Positions 32,514-44,597 of a stretch of DNA of 64,000 bases are shown piece by piece. The position numbers were made by a program, and so were the translations under genes. Positions within the stretch are counted from its first letter, which is position 1. The number at the start of each line of letters is the position of its first letter. The notes under the pieces are model-generated. The model was not told where the DNA came from and made no database searches. It was given only the letters and a program-made list of their open reading frames with translations. Source of the stretch: Symbiodinium microadriaticum (Eukaryota; Sar; Dinophyceae; Suessiales; Symbiodiniaceae); the NCBI GenBank assembly GCA_001939145.1, contig LSRX01001334.1, forward strand, positions 80,812-144,811, given 5' to 3'.

Positions 32514-33450
32514 TTGTGTGCTGCAGCCAGCTTATCGGTTCGAGAAACTCACGAGGCCAGGAAAATCGAAGAGAAGCAGCGCCTGGCAGCGGAGAAGACC
32601 CCACACCGTTGGGAAGAGCGAGATGGTCAGAGGCGATCCGTTCCCGTGGATCGCTTGGAGGCGAAGGCAAGGTTCTGTGTCTGCACACGAGAGTGGGTGA
32701 AGGCAGGTGTTAAGTAGGCGATTGAGTGTGTGGACAACGATGGCTCTCAAGTTTTATAAAAAAGACGGCATGCTACGACGCACAGATACCTACATTTGAG
32801 TTCCTTGCTGCCTCCAAGCTCCATGGCTCTGATCCGAAGAAGCCTTTGTTTGCATGACCCTCCACAATTTTGGGTTATGAATTTATTTGGGAAGAACAAC
32901 CTGCAACAGTGTTACAGCAGCATCTTGCTCCGTGGCTGTATCTTCCGCAGTGGCAGGAAGTTGGAGACGTTGAGTCTAGAGTCGAGGCTGACCGCATGTG
33001 GCGAAGCCCCTGCATTGCGCACATCACCGGCAATCATAGCAATTCCAAGACCCGGCGTTGCCTGCGCACAAGAATCTGCGAAACTGTCGCACAAGCGCAC
33101 TTCGCGCGAGGGTGGTTGCAGCTGCCTGCCAATGCAGTCTCACTTCGTCATGCTTCGTTTTGCAAGATCGAGCTAGCAGATAGCCTGGTCCCTTCCCCAA
33201 AACCCAAACCCACGGTGCCTCTGCCAGTCTGCTTCGGGTGCAGCTGAGCGACATCACTACGGAAACGTCGATATTCTGGACCATTCCATCCAAGCACACC
33301 AAGAGCAGCAGCTCAGACACTTGGCAAAACAACTCCACTTACATAAAGCACTGCGACAGATCGACCGATCTTGAGGAGAGGACGAACTGCGAGTGGCTGC
33401 GTGGATCCATGCAGTCACCGGAGATCCAGGCTGGCAATCAATAGTTCCGG
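32514..33450 (+). CDS. Multi-exon gene of unknown function, part 2
   Basis: Coding-like stretches on the + strand: about 32530-32690 (ETHEARKIEEKQRLAAEKTP, a charged helix); about 32870-33030 (GYEFIWEEQPATVLQQHLAP, then WLYLPQWQEVGDVESRVEAD); about 33255-33360 (NVDILDHSIQAHQEQQLRHL, a helix); about 33375-33430 (DELRVAAWIHAVTGDPGWQ). They may continue the unassigned gene to the left. No domain was recognised. Confidence 0.35.
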
Positions 33451-34321
33451 AGTCAGTCCATTGTGATCAAGTGTGCACCACGCTTATCCTGACTTGTGAC
33501 GCAGCCAAACATCATGCAGACCGCATGGAACCTAATCAACTTCATGCGTGTGAATGCATGGTACCAGCGAGACATGGCGAATGTGGAGGCTTGGACGTTA
33601 ATGTTGAGCAACGGCTTGCATGCTGTGTGGCTGGCTCGTGACAAGTACGTACAGCTCCCCCATCCAGTTTTGAGGATCTGAAACTAAGTAAGGAGGCAGG
33701 TGGGCTTGCGAGGGCGGCATGAAGCCTCCACATGACAGCCCTGTTCCGGAGACCTCAAAGCCGTCTTGCAGGCGCAGGGATTGCATCGGATCCTTACCTG
33801 GATCGAAGAGAGAGCATACGAAGTTGAGATCATGAGAATCGCCTAGTTCTTTCACATTCTCAGATCTGAGGTTGGAAGCGGGTCATTGCAGGCCGCGGAA
33901 CTGAACCTGTGCATTGATTTGTTTGCGGTTCTGATGCGATGTCCAGTTGGCTGCACAGATGCACAGGATGCCTTGCAGTCGGGCGAGGCCAAAATTTTGA
34001 TTGATGCTTGTCATGATTAATGAGGCTATGGTGACTTTCGGTCAGAGCAGGTCCTTTGCGACCTGATGAATGCTATCTGGCCTGGGCGCATCGTGGGGAT
34101 CGCCAGAGGTCTGGCCCTTCATCCGTGCACTCCATGACAGATCCCGACCCGGTTCGTGGCGGCTGTCTCAGGTTCCGCAGCCAACGTGCTATTCAGACGA
34201 GTGGCAAACATAACGCCTCTTGCCTTTTGAAGTCTGTGTAACTCCTGAACCTGTCCCGAAATTTGCGGCTCGCAGGCAAGTCCCAAATCTTGCGTATCGT
34301 ATCGGGCTCAGGCCCTGTCTG
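33451..34321. other. No assigned gene
   Basis: Two alternative + frames run over 33493-33680 and neither is convincing. Upstream exons of the CH-domain gene may lie in 34020-34320. Confidence 0.3.
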
Positions 34322-34537
34322 AGGCAATTCGTCCAGGCCTGTACCAAAGAAGGCATGGCCAACAGCGTCTTCGTCCCCGGAGATCTAGCCGAGGGCAAGA
34401 ACTTTAGAAGCGTCACTCGGTTCGTTTGGTGGGACGCCTCTTTTGGAAACAGTACATTTTCAAGAGCAGGCAAGCCGAGTGAAGATCGAAGAACGTTTGC
34501 CGAGGTGCTTCGATGCCTCTGCGCGCTGGCGCACCAG
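34322..34537 (+). CDS. Calponin-homology (CH) domain fragment
   Basis: An exon at about 34322-34411 encodes QFVQACTKEGMANSVFVPGD followed by LAEGKNFRS. A second at 34505-34537 encodes VLRCLCALAHQ. The join uses donor GT, acceptor CGAG|G and a 93-nt intron. The order matches the second half of a CH domain of the calponin/transgelin kind: a helix ending F..AC, then G......F.PGDL.EGKN, then V..CL.AL. CH domains bind actin or act in signalling. The first half of the domain and the gene ends were not found. Agreement of the motif spacing across the splice is the main support. Confidence 0.55.
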
Positions 34538-35288
34538 GTCACATGGTCAAGAGCGGAGTTGCCGTCCGTCTCTTCCGGAATGCCGTGGACCGCTGTAGGT
34601 TCCGGACAGCTACGAGGGCCCGCGCCTGGCCCCACGGAGTTGTGAAGCCACCGGACGCAGCCGCTAGGCTTTTCTCAATGCTTACCCCCCGACCCCCACT
34701 CGCAGAACGACATAAAGGGGGTTGCACATGGGTGGTCTGCAGGCTGGCGGCTTTTGCCTAGGTTGGGATTTAGGATCTTACAAAAAGGCCTTGGAGGTGT
34801 CACAAAGGGTGTGAATCGCAAGGCAAACGACTCTCAAAAAGGTGCTGAAAGGCATCCCGACCCACAGAGAAGCTAGAGTCCAGAGGTGCCTCTCAAAGCA
34901 CGAAAAGTCGTCCAGGTGAGCAGCTACTGTAATGCTGCAGGTTACGCATGGCGGAGCTCTCCATCGTGTAGGCAATGCCGCAGCCGCGACAGCGTCAAAC
35001 CAGCCACCGACAGATCAAAACGTCAGGAGACAAGAGAAGCTTTTTAGTGGCTTCAAGGGGGCACATGAGAACTCGCATCGAAACAGCCCATCAAATTAGC
35101 CTTCCCCAGTCCTAGTCCCCGAAGAATGGCCTCGTTCTGGGAAGTGGTTGGTGGAGCCGACAAAGGCGGTATACTGGTGAGAGAAGGGCAAAGCTTGAAG
35201 TCCAGCGAACTTCCAGGGAGGTTGCGACTTGCATGGAAATAGTTGCCTTCACCTGGGGTCATGACATCTGGCACGACTGCCGTCAGGT
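34538..35288. other. No assigned gene
   Basis: The + strand frame to about 34760 is open but Pro/Arg-rich and unconvincing. A minus-strand frame at 35053-35358 overlaps the start of the next gene. Nothing else was seen. Confidence 0.3.
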
Positions 35289-37400
35289 CGACTGGAGCTA
35301 TCTTGGGAGAGCTCGAGCGCGCAGGAGAACGTCTCAGATATTGCCTTCTCAAAGGCACAGGCCCAGCTGAAGGCTGGATCAGCCTTAAGGCCGGGCCAGA
35401 GCAAAGGTCATCGATATACCCGGAGCTGAGCTGTCAGATCTCGACCTGGCTCACTGTGAGCATTTCTGGCATCATCGCTTTTGTGTGCCATTCATTGATC
35501 TGCGTGCATGCTTCACATCATGCGAGCACATTTCCTCAAAGGACCCATGCCCCCTTGAAAGCAGTCGAAAAAGATCTATGTTCTACAAAACAGCTGCAGT
35601 TCTAATCTTCGTGGCCAGGTTGCGGGAAAGGACCTAGTCCAGCCCGCATCCACGTTGGGAGGGGTTCCAGCGAGCCCAGAACCTCCAGAAGAGGAGCCAT
35701 GGCTTCATTACGGCAACAGCCTTGATCCTTCGGGGGTGGAAACCGATCCAGTAGCCTTTGGCTGGTGCACCTGCGCAGGTGCGGCACCTTGTGCCTCCGA
35801 GCAAAGTGTTTCCCGCACCAACGAGTCGATGTTTCGGAAAAGACGGGAAGATGAAGATGTTATACTTGCATGGAGGAGGTGTCAGCAAGACGGCCACTCG
35901 GTGCACGACGGCATCTTTGTTCCGTGCGTAAGGTGAATGTGTGACAACTCGTACTGTAGCTAAGTTATCGACCTTGTTTATCCTGACTTTACTGGCCCTG
36001 ACTTCTCACTCCCTCACGCCGTATCGTCTTGTCGCATCGATTCCTCACCTGGCTCTGCCTACCTGTGAGTGTTGAAGAACAACTTCACGCGATAAAAACC
36101 CCTCCACCCACACACACACACATAATACAAGCCCTCCAGTCTGACTCGATCCTGTCGTCCCCTAAACCAGTGGTCCTTGCCCTCTCACTTTGCTGGATGA
36201 TTTCCAGAGACTTACTCTCCCGTCCACCCACGCGCAGTCATACACCTAACCTATTGCATGCCTTCAGGTCGCCCAGATGCAGCTCAACAGCACCTTCAAA
36301 GAGATGCCTTGCAAGAAGCAGCTTGAGTGGACGATTTGGACTGGCCCACATGCCGTACCACTCGGATGGAATGGCGACTTTTCTTTGAAGCCATTTGGTC
36401 CGAACTTCACAGTGTACTTCGAGCGCCTTCCCTATGCAAACTGTCAGCGGGAAACATGGGAGGGCTTCGACAAGACGCTGAAGGAATTCAAGACGTTCCT
36501 CCGAGAGAGGCTTCGATGCATCCGATACATGACTGCAGGCGTGCTTTCAAGCACTTTTCACACTCGCCGGATCGAGGAATGGACCATTTGACGGAGCAAT
36601 GGGCTTCGACATGGGTGGCGAGTTCCTTGTGCACGTCGCCGGCTTGGCGACTGAGGGAGATCCTGACCTGAAGGACCGTTTTTGTGCACCATGGCCTGCA
36701 GTGAGAATCAATTAGGCAAGCTTCCCTGCGGCAAGGAGGCATTCCGTTTCCTCATGCTGTTTACCAGCACGGCTCCCAAGCACCTTTCACCCATGGGCAA
36801 AGACCGCATCAAGGCACCTTTGCAAATTCCAACGATCTGTAGCTGGAGCAATTCGGATGAAAACCATCCGTGGCGGGCCTGCACCCTGAATCCGGTTCGT
36901 CCAATAGCCGTCGTTTCTCATGCCAGCAGGGGGCTGCACCTTAATTTGCGCCCATGCCGAGGTACATGGAGTATGAAGAGCTTCCATTGTTCATCCATCC
37001 AAACTTCAGGGAAGTGATAGTCCATCATGACGGGCACAAGCCGCCGTTATTGAAGAAAGAACAGGCAGCTCCTAGGCGGAAAGGCTGTGTTTCGAAGTGT
37101 GGCATGACATACTACAGTGTGTGTGTGTGTGTGTGTAGGGAAGTTGCTGAGACAGAAGGTTTTCTGGCGTTTCGCACGAAGCTTGTCTGCATGTATTCGT
37201 GAAATTGCCGAAATTCCTTCATGCACTGTCATGACTGAGCCAGCTGAGCTACAGGCTTCCTGGATGCGATGGAGAAGGGAAGAGAATTTGCCCCTTCGGA
37301 CCACAGCGACAATGCAGTGCGCTCGAAGCTTTGGTTGCCGGTGCAGCGATCAGCTCCAAGCCAGGCGAAGGCAGAGAAGAGGCCGGATGCCAGATGCGAA
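35289..37400 (+). CDS. FSH1-type serine-hydrolase fold protein with Asp at the nucleophile elbow
   Basis: A first exon to 35389 encodes ERLRYCLLKGTGPAEGWISL, continued at 35619 by VAGKDLV; I associate this SH3-like motif with dinoflagellate multidomain proteins. The hydrolase begins KMKMLYLHGGGVSKT (to 35892). It continues at 36268-36506 (TGPHAVPLGWNGDFSLKPFG, FERLPYANC, a helix FDKTLKEFKTFLRE), 36577-36685 (NGPFDGAMGFDMGGEFLVHV) and 36739-36831 (AFRFLMLFTSTAPKHLS). It ends near 36955-37052 (YMEYEELPLFIHPNFREVIV, then HHDGHKPP with the likely catalytic His) and 37255-37400 (GFLDAMEKGREFAPSDHSDN). Junctions use GC and GA donors with AG|G. The elbow GxSxG of the family reads GFDMG, so the usual Ser nucleophile is Asp. 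Esterase activity is therefore doubtful. The last exon joins and the stop are unresolved. Confidence 0.82.
37115..37137. repeat. (GT)n microsatellite inside the FSH1-like gene
   Basis: A short GT dinucleotide run lies in a presumed intron between the exon carrying the catalytic His and the last recognised exon. Confidence 0.95.
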
Positions 37401-37789
37401 ACTGGATGCTAAAGCACGTTCCCTAGCAAAGCAGGCGGTTGCTCGTCGTGCCGGATCCCGTGGGCGTGGGAGCCGACCTTCCAAAGGCCATTGAAGCCCT
37501 ACAAGTTCCTTGGCGGTCCACTTCTCTGCAACCACCGAGGCCCTTACTGTGGCCGCGCTGTTGCAAGTCACATGCACCCTAGAAAGAACCTGGTCAAACC
37601 TAAATTCAGACCGTCTTGGCAATAACAACTTGCTTGTGTTTCTCTTCCTGTCAGTCGGTAGGTCCTTCAGCTACCATGTTGGACATCATATTTGTACCCC
37701 GAGATATCTCCAGAAAAAAGCAAATGCACCAGCCCTGCCTGATCATTTCCAGGGAGCCGTTTGCACTGATCTGCATTGACCTAGGCGAT

Positions 37790-38960
37790 GCAAGCCAGAG
37801 GCGAGCCTATCGAAAGCCAGGGAGAGCCGTTTGTCAGCGGCGGCACGCCTCCCAAGCCAATTCAGCGCCTGGAGCTCTTGGCGCAGGTGTGCCAAGCATC
37901 GCCTGGGATTTTTCAGCAGGCTGCATCAGACTCATCAGCCATTGACGTTCAAGGTGCAATTCGGAAGCAACTAGTCCCTGACACGCAAGCCCTTTTTGAC
38001 GGAAGCCCCGCAGGAAGGTGAAGGATGGAATTGGAGTGACGATACCGAGACTAGTTGGCCTTCGACTCTGCATTCCTCGTCCAATGGGATTTGTGCACGG
38101 GCTTTTAGTACGACAGTTCGTCGACCAAAAGGGTCGAGCCTCCATGCTTGCCTAGTTTGTGAGGCTTTTGCATAAGTGGCAGAGAAACGACAGAACGAGT
38201 GCTTTCTTCATGCCCTCATCTCAGGTAAGTTTCACTGACGAGCAATCGAACATCCAATGGCACTGCAACAGTGCCGATGTCCCTTCACGACAACTGCTGA
38301 GCAAGGATGGCGACACTTGCTTCATGCAAGAGTTTATGCGGCTCGCACCTGTGCTCGGACAGGATATCATCGATGACGAGAAGCGAGACTCTGATGCGCA
38401 AGAGATGGCTCGACGATTCTTGGAGGAGCCGCAGCTGAATCTAAAAGGTCACCCACCAGAAGGGCATTTGTGAAGTTTTGTCACCAAGGATACCAAGGCT
38501 GGGGACGCGCCGATGGCTCTCGTGGGACTTGGCACCGGAGCCTTCATCGCCTTTGCCGTCGCTCGAGAACTTGTCTCCAAGGGCATCCGGCCCTTGGGAC
38601 TTTGGTTGGTAAATCCACCGCTTCGCCTGCCCTGGTCATGCACCAGCGAACCCTGCATACTCAAGGCACAAGAGAGCATTTCACGAACGGAAGCTCTTAA
38701 CATGGAAGTAACCGTTTAAGTTAAGGCATATTAAGGCTGTGGCTTGGAGTACCTTGTCCTGACAGGACTGCCCCGTCCATGTGCTCGTTGATCGCGACTC
38801 CACGTATGGCCCGCCGTGGCGCTACGAGGTGTCGACCTGCGGCCCCTTCACCACACGCCTCTTCGAAGACCTGGAGGAGATGGTGAAGATTGTCCTCTCG
38901 GATGTGCTGTCTTTATGAGATCGACCGACCGACCATGCCTGCCTCTGCCTGCCTGCTTTC
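37790..38960 (+). CDS. Second alpha/beta-hydrolase or thioesterase-like module
   Basis: Coding-like exons in order: about 37812-37890 (GEPFVSGGTPPKPIQRLELL); about 38000-38060 (EAPQEGEGWNWSDDTETSW); about 38280-38445 (DGDTCFMQEFMRLAPVLGQD and a charged helix); about 38500-38640 (MALVGLGTGAFIAFAVAREL, then VSKGIRPLGLWLVNPP); and about 38818-38910 (TRLFEDLEEMVKIVLSDVL). The fourth is the strand-elbow-helix of an alpha/beta hydrolase or type II thioesterase, followed by the next beta strand. The elbow reads GLGTG, so the nucleophile Ser is Gly. It may be a further domain of the FSH1-like gene just upstream or a separate gene. Joins were not resolved. Confidence 0.5.
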
Positions 38961-39540
38961 AAGCTCTAATCGGAGTGATCCAGGGTGTAACGCAAGGCTG
39001 CCGCACAAAAGGCCGTCTCTCGCAAGGTTCGGTACTGCTGTGTGCCTTCCTCCTGTGTGTGTTCGCTTAGGTACGCCTGAACGCAATGTTTCACACGGTG
39101 CCTGTTGAGGCCAATCATCATACCGAATTATCTTGCCCACCACCTAATGGACAAAAAGGTGTTGTGCGCGATCAGCGCCATCGGCACGGTTCCAAGTCTC
39201 GCATGCTGCCGTCCAGGAACCGAGAGCACTGCACCTTGCAGCAGAAGCGGAAGATCGACGAGGCATCCGGCTTTTCTCCCCTTGCACGCCTGTTCCTCTC
39301 GTTGCCGCGCGCGCGCGCGTGCATGTAAAGTTGGATCTTTGCGCTTCGGCAGGCATATTTCCATCCATCATGTGCATCCGTGAACAGCGAGTGGTCGAAA
39401 TCTCGAACTGAGGCGATGGGCCAATGTCGCTGCTTTTCCTGTCGGAAACCCTCATGACGTTGCTGAGCTTTTGGATTTCCAACACGTCAACTGAGGCAGT
39501 GCCCCGAGTCTTTTCAACTCCAGGCTGTCAGAAGTTGTGT
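38961..39540. other. No assigned gene
   Basis: It contains a short CGCGCG run near 39308-39320. Open frames overlap on both strands and nothing was recognised. Confidence 0.3.
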
Positions 39541-40055
39541 TGGTGCAAATTTGCAGTTCGAGATCAGCTGCATTGACTTCAGCCTGGCTTGGAAGGCAAC
39601 TGCTTTCTATGAGCAAGCGGGGTTGGCACTACTCACGTGTCAAGCTGAGTGTGTCTGGAAAGAGTGCTGCATGCGACTTTTCGCAGACTTCAGTGGGGCT
39701 TTCGAGCAAAATTGGGTTTCTCAGCAGGCTCTCGCGAAGTCTACCAGCTTTGCAGCTGCAAGATCTTGTGCGAGACCCTGTCCATGCGCGAATTTGAGAA
39801 AGCCTTGGCGGCTCACCTGAGGCTCTGCCTTTCGCAAGAGCCGGATTGCTCGACCACGTACAGCTCTCACGATGCTGCAATGTGGTGTGGAGTAGCTGGT
39901 GTGCATGTGCACAGAATGGGGTGGTGCACGACGAGTGAGGCTGTCCCGTTCGATCTCCTTACAGAGGAGACTCGACACTTCTTCAAGGCTCGCATCGATG
40001 CACCGGAGCTTAAGAAGCCTCGGATGTTAGGGCACGTACATTCTCAAACATAGTT
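39541..40055 (+). CDS. Possible exons, unassigned
   Basis: Two + strand stretches look coding. About 39551-39715 reads QFEISCIDFSLAWKATAFYE. About 39735-39840 reads SREVYQLCSCKILCETLSMR, then EFEKALAAHLRLC. A later stretch (39940-40020, EAVPFDLLTEETRHFFKARI) may belong with them. No family was recognised. Confidence 0.3.
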
Positions 40056-42840
40056 TGAAGCAGCAAGGCTACATGAAAGCTTCCTCCTGTTTAGCGTCTA
40101 GCGCTCTCTCATATCAGGAAATGGAGGCACCGACAAAACAAGGCAGATGCATCCCAACACCCGCATGCCCAAGCTTGAACACAACTCTTACATTGAATTT
40201 CAGGGACTGTTGGAGACAACACTTCCGTTGACCAAAACATGCGAGGGGCCTAAGTGCCAGGACGAACAGGCTCAAAAGCTCAACATGTATCTCTTGAGTT
40301 TTCAGTGCGTCTCAGACGGCTGCACTGGCTGCCCCACCACCACCGCTGGCAGCTTTGACAGACACCCGCGCAAGATGGCACATCATGGCCGCACTGGACA
40401 AGCTCGTTGATTGAGGTCACTGCTGAAAGTGCTCGGCACTTGAGCATGCATTGAATCACACAGGCGCCGGTTATGTTGTGTCAACACGTGTACTCCGAGG
40501 CAGGCTTCATCCATTCAGGCCAGGATTCGCCTGGATGGTCTGTGCAGACCAGAGTCGACAATGTCTTCAGGAGCTGGCCGACGACGGGGCGCCAGGCAAC
40601 GAAAGTTTCCGTTGGTATGGTGTGCAATGACTGGGAAAGAGGCCACGGTAGAGCTCTGTTCAAGTCGGAAGAACGGCCACATTGCGGCATAGGTCATGGA
40701 ACAAACGCAATTAATTCGAGGCGGCGGAGTCTAGGCCTTCTCCCAATCCGACGATGAAACCGGGAACATCCTCTTCAGCGAGTCTGTACGTGCGCCGCAC
40801 ATGCAGAGTGATCCCCAAATAAGCTTAAAGGTTTGCATAGACGCAGATATCCCTGTTGCATTCTGGCTGCCAAGTTTACATGCTTTGCCCGTCTTCAACT
40901 GCATGTCCGCGTGTCGGTGGGGGGTGAGGGCTGCTTTCCAGACTGTGTTTGATTAATCATTAATCAGGTCAGCGTAGATCCCAAAACAGTGAAATCGGAC
41001 CATACAGCAAATCCACCAAAAGAACCCGTTGCAAGCGCCTGTGCACGCACCACCACACGCACCTGGGTCCACGAGAGGGCCAGGAGACCGGGACCATCAC
41101 GACGACCAGGACGACCTCTGACGAGACCAGCAGAGATTCAGGACCACGGCCAACATGCTTCCCCCCAACTGGCGGGATTCAGAGACGTGACCTGGCTACT
41201 TCCCACCTTCTGCCGAAATAATCCCGGCACTGAACGAGAACCCCGCAGCGTGCACCACACTGTTTGGCAATGGTGCCACACTCAGCGTGGTTCTAAAGGC
41301 AATTATGGGTGGACTGTTTTAAGATGCCTTGGCTCAGTGGTGCAGGATCGCTTAAAACAACGCAGTGCTGCCTCCCAGCTGATTGGCAAAGATGGGCATA
41401 GTCTGGGATCAAAAGAAGCACGGGTATGTAGTGTGAAAGCTTCACACATTACCCACGCCTTGTCTCGAATTTCCCTTGCGGCACGGCAATTGTTCGGGTA
41501 ATTGGGAAAGTCGAAGAACGCAGCGCACGCGCAGGAAGTTCAGTACTGTGATGGTAATGGACTGATGCTGAAGACATGGAAAGTAGAAACATGGCGCAAG
41601 CCTAGTGGCTTAGTACTTGCCCTAGACAATCATGCCGCTGGCACATGGGGGCCGGCATTAAGACATTAATATACAATCCGATCAGAGGAGACGCCGATGA
41701 CCCGTCGGTAGCTGGGAGGCAGCCCCTAATTGGATCAGCTAGCGGGAGCCAAGCTCAGCTGCAACAACATGAGTCATGGAGTCATGTCGTCTTTCCAAGG
41801 CAACTTCTGCATCTTTGTCCAAGGTGCTTGTTGGACCTCCTCTTGGAGGACACGGGACAGACCAGGCTGGCAAGTAAAGTCATATCTCTGCAGCAGGGAC
41901 TGCTTTGGCAGGAGTTGCAGTGTCTGGGTGCAGCGAACGAACTTGCAGCTGGAAGGAGTAACGTTTGTTTCCAATGGTTGCCCATGCCCATTCGCAGTCC
42001 AACTCGCTTCAAAGCTCGCAAAATGCGGAGGCATGACGGCGCACGTTTTGCCAGACTGCTGCTTGCTTATCTAGCGCGTTTCTTTGCACTGTGGCTTGCA
42101 AATGTCAGCATGTGCTGTGTGAGCCTCTCTCGTGGGAAAGTTACTTTTGAATGCTATGAGACAATCAGTAAATAGGATGTTCGAAGTTGCTGACGACCAT
42201 TGAAAATTACATTCTGAAGGCATTGATTGTGCTTGCGAATGCTTCCGTGATTTCGCCGGGTGGCACCAAAGCTGCTAAAATTCCTCAAGGTTCACGATAT
42301 TATAAGCAGCCCCGGGGCTGTCATTCTCCAGTTGCTAAAAAGTGTTGTTATCGCCTGATTTCGTTTGGCTGCCTGGTGGCATTGACCTCGGCGATGTCAT
42401 GTTGTTATGCAGGCAGGCATCTTTACAGGAAAAAACAACTCCAACACACACGGTGGAACAGCGGGGAGCCGCTTTGCTTTTGGCTTGGCATGTCGACTGC
42501 ACGGTTCTTTCGTATCCTTTTCGTATAGCCTCCCGTGCAAAGCTTCCCGTTGCCAATGTGACCATCGTCCAGAAATATCTTCTTTGTTCGACTTCATTGC
42601 TGCCATCATGTCGATCGATCCTGCTCAGCCCCCCAAACGAGTTGTACCGTCGAGTTGCGTAATTTGGTCAGCGCGGCACCATGCTGTCAGTTGCTGTTGG
42701 GGTAGGGGATTGCTTGCCTTCGGGGCCGTCTTAACTGACAGAACCAGCCACCTTCGTCAAAATCCTCGAAGTGTCGATGACTATGCGGCGATCTTGATAG
42801 GTTGACACTTCTGCAGATACCGGAAGATGGACAACTTGTA
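40056..42840. other. No assigned gene
   Basis: The longest frames are 40989-41501 + (170 codons, Arg/Pro/Thr-rich, ending Gln/Ser/Ala-rich) and 41645-42175 + (176 codons). Both overlap other open frames and carry no recognised domain. No repeats of note. Confidence 0.3.
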
Positions 42841-42904
42841 ATTGGGAACAAGCACCCGGGGGGCGATCACCACGGGTCCGGGTCTTGACCTTGGAGTCCC
42901 ACCC

Positions 42905-43022
42905 CGGATTGGTGCTGCTGCTCTGGATGGGGCTGAGGCTGCTGCTGATGATGGTGATGGTGCTGGGGCTGGTGCTGGCGCTGGTGCTGGTGATGGTTCT
43001 GGTGCTGGTGATGGTGCGGGAG
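42905..43022 (+). repeat. GGTGCTGGN/GATGGT simple repeat
   Basis: The repeat is built from GCTGCTGAT, GGTGCTGG and GATGGTG units. It reads as a Gly/Ala/Asp run on the plus strand and a His/Gln run on the minus strand. It ends just before a short Arg-rich stretch. Confidence 0.85.
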
Positions 43023-43123
43023 AAAGAAACTTCCGCCGCCGAAGAAGGGCTCAGGCATTGACTGCGCTTCAGGGGAAAGTGACCGTAAGCTCCCCATTCT
43101 CCAGGTTGAGGGTGTTGTGACCT

Positions 43124-43534
43124 TCATTCTGGGAAGTGGTCATGTACAACGAGTTTTTTCAGCTGGTCTTCAATTGCAACCGTCGACCTGCAGCGTGCAG
43201 CAACCATGAGGCTAGCAAGATATGCCGGCCTGTTGCCGGCAGGCACGACTCGGAACAGTCTTGTTTGCCAGACTGCGTGCATCCCGTCGTCAGTTTGGCA
43301 GGTAATGCAGAAGGCTCTTCCGCGAGGCAAGGCTGAGCGACGTTGAATCACATCGAAGGTTTCAAAAACATTCAGGTTTGTGGCCCCGGCTGTGCTAGAT
43401 CCGATCCTAAGGCAGCAACCGACTGGTATGCGTTGCGCCACACAGTCGATCAACGACGTTACATGAGGTGCCTGGGAGTTGTCCTGAAAGACTCCGCCCG
43501 AAGTTTGTGGTGATCTCAGTGGGAGCGGTTGCAT
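43124..43534 (-). CDS. Possible minus-strand coding frame, unassigned
   Basis: The minus strand stays open for 136 codons with a balanced composition: NVFETFDVIQRRSALPRGRA, then FCITCQTDDGMHAVWQTRLF, then RVVPAGNRPAY. The plus strand is less open here. I recognise no domain; the alternation of short strands could suit a PAS-like fold, but this is a guess. If real, it would be one of few features here on the minus strand. Confidence 0.3.
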   Translation of the reverse strand: MQPLPLRSPQTSGGVFQDNSQAPHVTSLIDCVAQRIPVGCCLRIGSSTAGATNLNVFETFDVIQRRSALPRGRAFCITCQTDDGMHAVWQTRLFRVVPAGNRPAYLASLMVAARCRSTVAIEDQLKKLVVHDHFPE

Positions 43535-44278
43535 TGACGCTCATCTTGCGGTCGTCTCGCGAGGACCTTTTCCGACCTTGCGGCTGCTTTGGAGACACTT
43601 GCGACTTGGATGATGGCAAAAAAAATGCATCTCAATGCCGACCGAGAGCGCTCTTCCTTGCACTCAGTGCTTACAGGCAGAGGCTGGGATTCGGCCGCGC
43701 AGTGTACTGGAGGTGCGATCCGCTGCGAGCATCCACAATAACTGCATGTCACACCTCGCCAGGCACTGATGTCTGCAGCAGAGGCATCCCGAGTGCTCAT
43801 GGTTTGAATGTAGATGCATACGCTGTTTCGTGCAATTTCCATGAAGGCTTGCCAATTTCCTGCTGTACAAGATGATGCTGCAGCATCCGCGTACTTCTTG
43901 GGTTTTCCTTGCTTAGCTGCCTCTGTGGCAAGCAAAGTCGATATCCTTCCAGGTTGCTGCGCTGCTGCACGGTTGGAGAGCTTCAGGCGCTCCGCATGCT
44001 TGCGGCTGTGGCTGTGCAGAATGCTCCGGCTGTTTTTGCTTTTTTGGTGCAGTGCCGCCGTGCCGTCCAACACTCACCACGGCAGCAAGTACCGGTGTTC
44101 CAGTCACAACCTTTGCTCTGCTAGCCTTTGGCCTGACGAACTCAATCGTTGAAATGCCCCCGGCCTCGGCACGGCAGAAAGAACGATTGCACACGAGTTA
44201 AAAGTCGCGTGAATAAGAAGAGGGGCGGAGTCAAGGAAGGCCGGGCAGGGCCGTAGCAGTAGCAACATTCGCCTGCAG
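43535..44278. other. No assigned gene
   Basis: The minus-strand frame 43516-44073 and the plus-strand frame 43814-44152 overlap. Neither carries a recognised domain. Confidence 0.3.
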
Positions 44279-44307
44279 ATGCTCAGCCTGCCGATGTTTG
44301 GACCTCG

Positions 44308-44565
44308 TGGTAGCGGCGGTGGCGGCAGCGGCGGCCGCGCTGGTGGTGGTGGCGGTGGCGNNNNNNNNNNNNNNNNNNNNNNNNNNNNNNNNNNNNNNNN
44401 NNNNNNNNNNNNNNNNNNNNNNNNNNNNNNNNNNNNNNNNNNNNNNNNNNNNNNNNNNNNNNNNNNNNNNNNNNNNNNNNNNNNNNNNNNNNNNNNNNNN
44501 NNNNNNNNNNNNNNNNNNNNNNNNNNNNNNNNNNNNNNNNNNNNNNNNNNNNNNNNNGGCGGTGA

Positions 44566-44597
<32 letters not shown>

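Noticed and set aside
40989..41501. 170-codon + strand gene
   Set aside because: Biased Arg/Pro/Thr composition, no domain, no splice context; treated as chance.
42842..43120. Gly/Ala-rich protein
   Set aside because: Direct translation of a GGTGCTGG repeat; the opposite strand gives an equally open His/Gln run.
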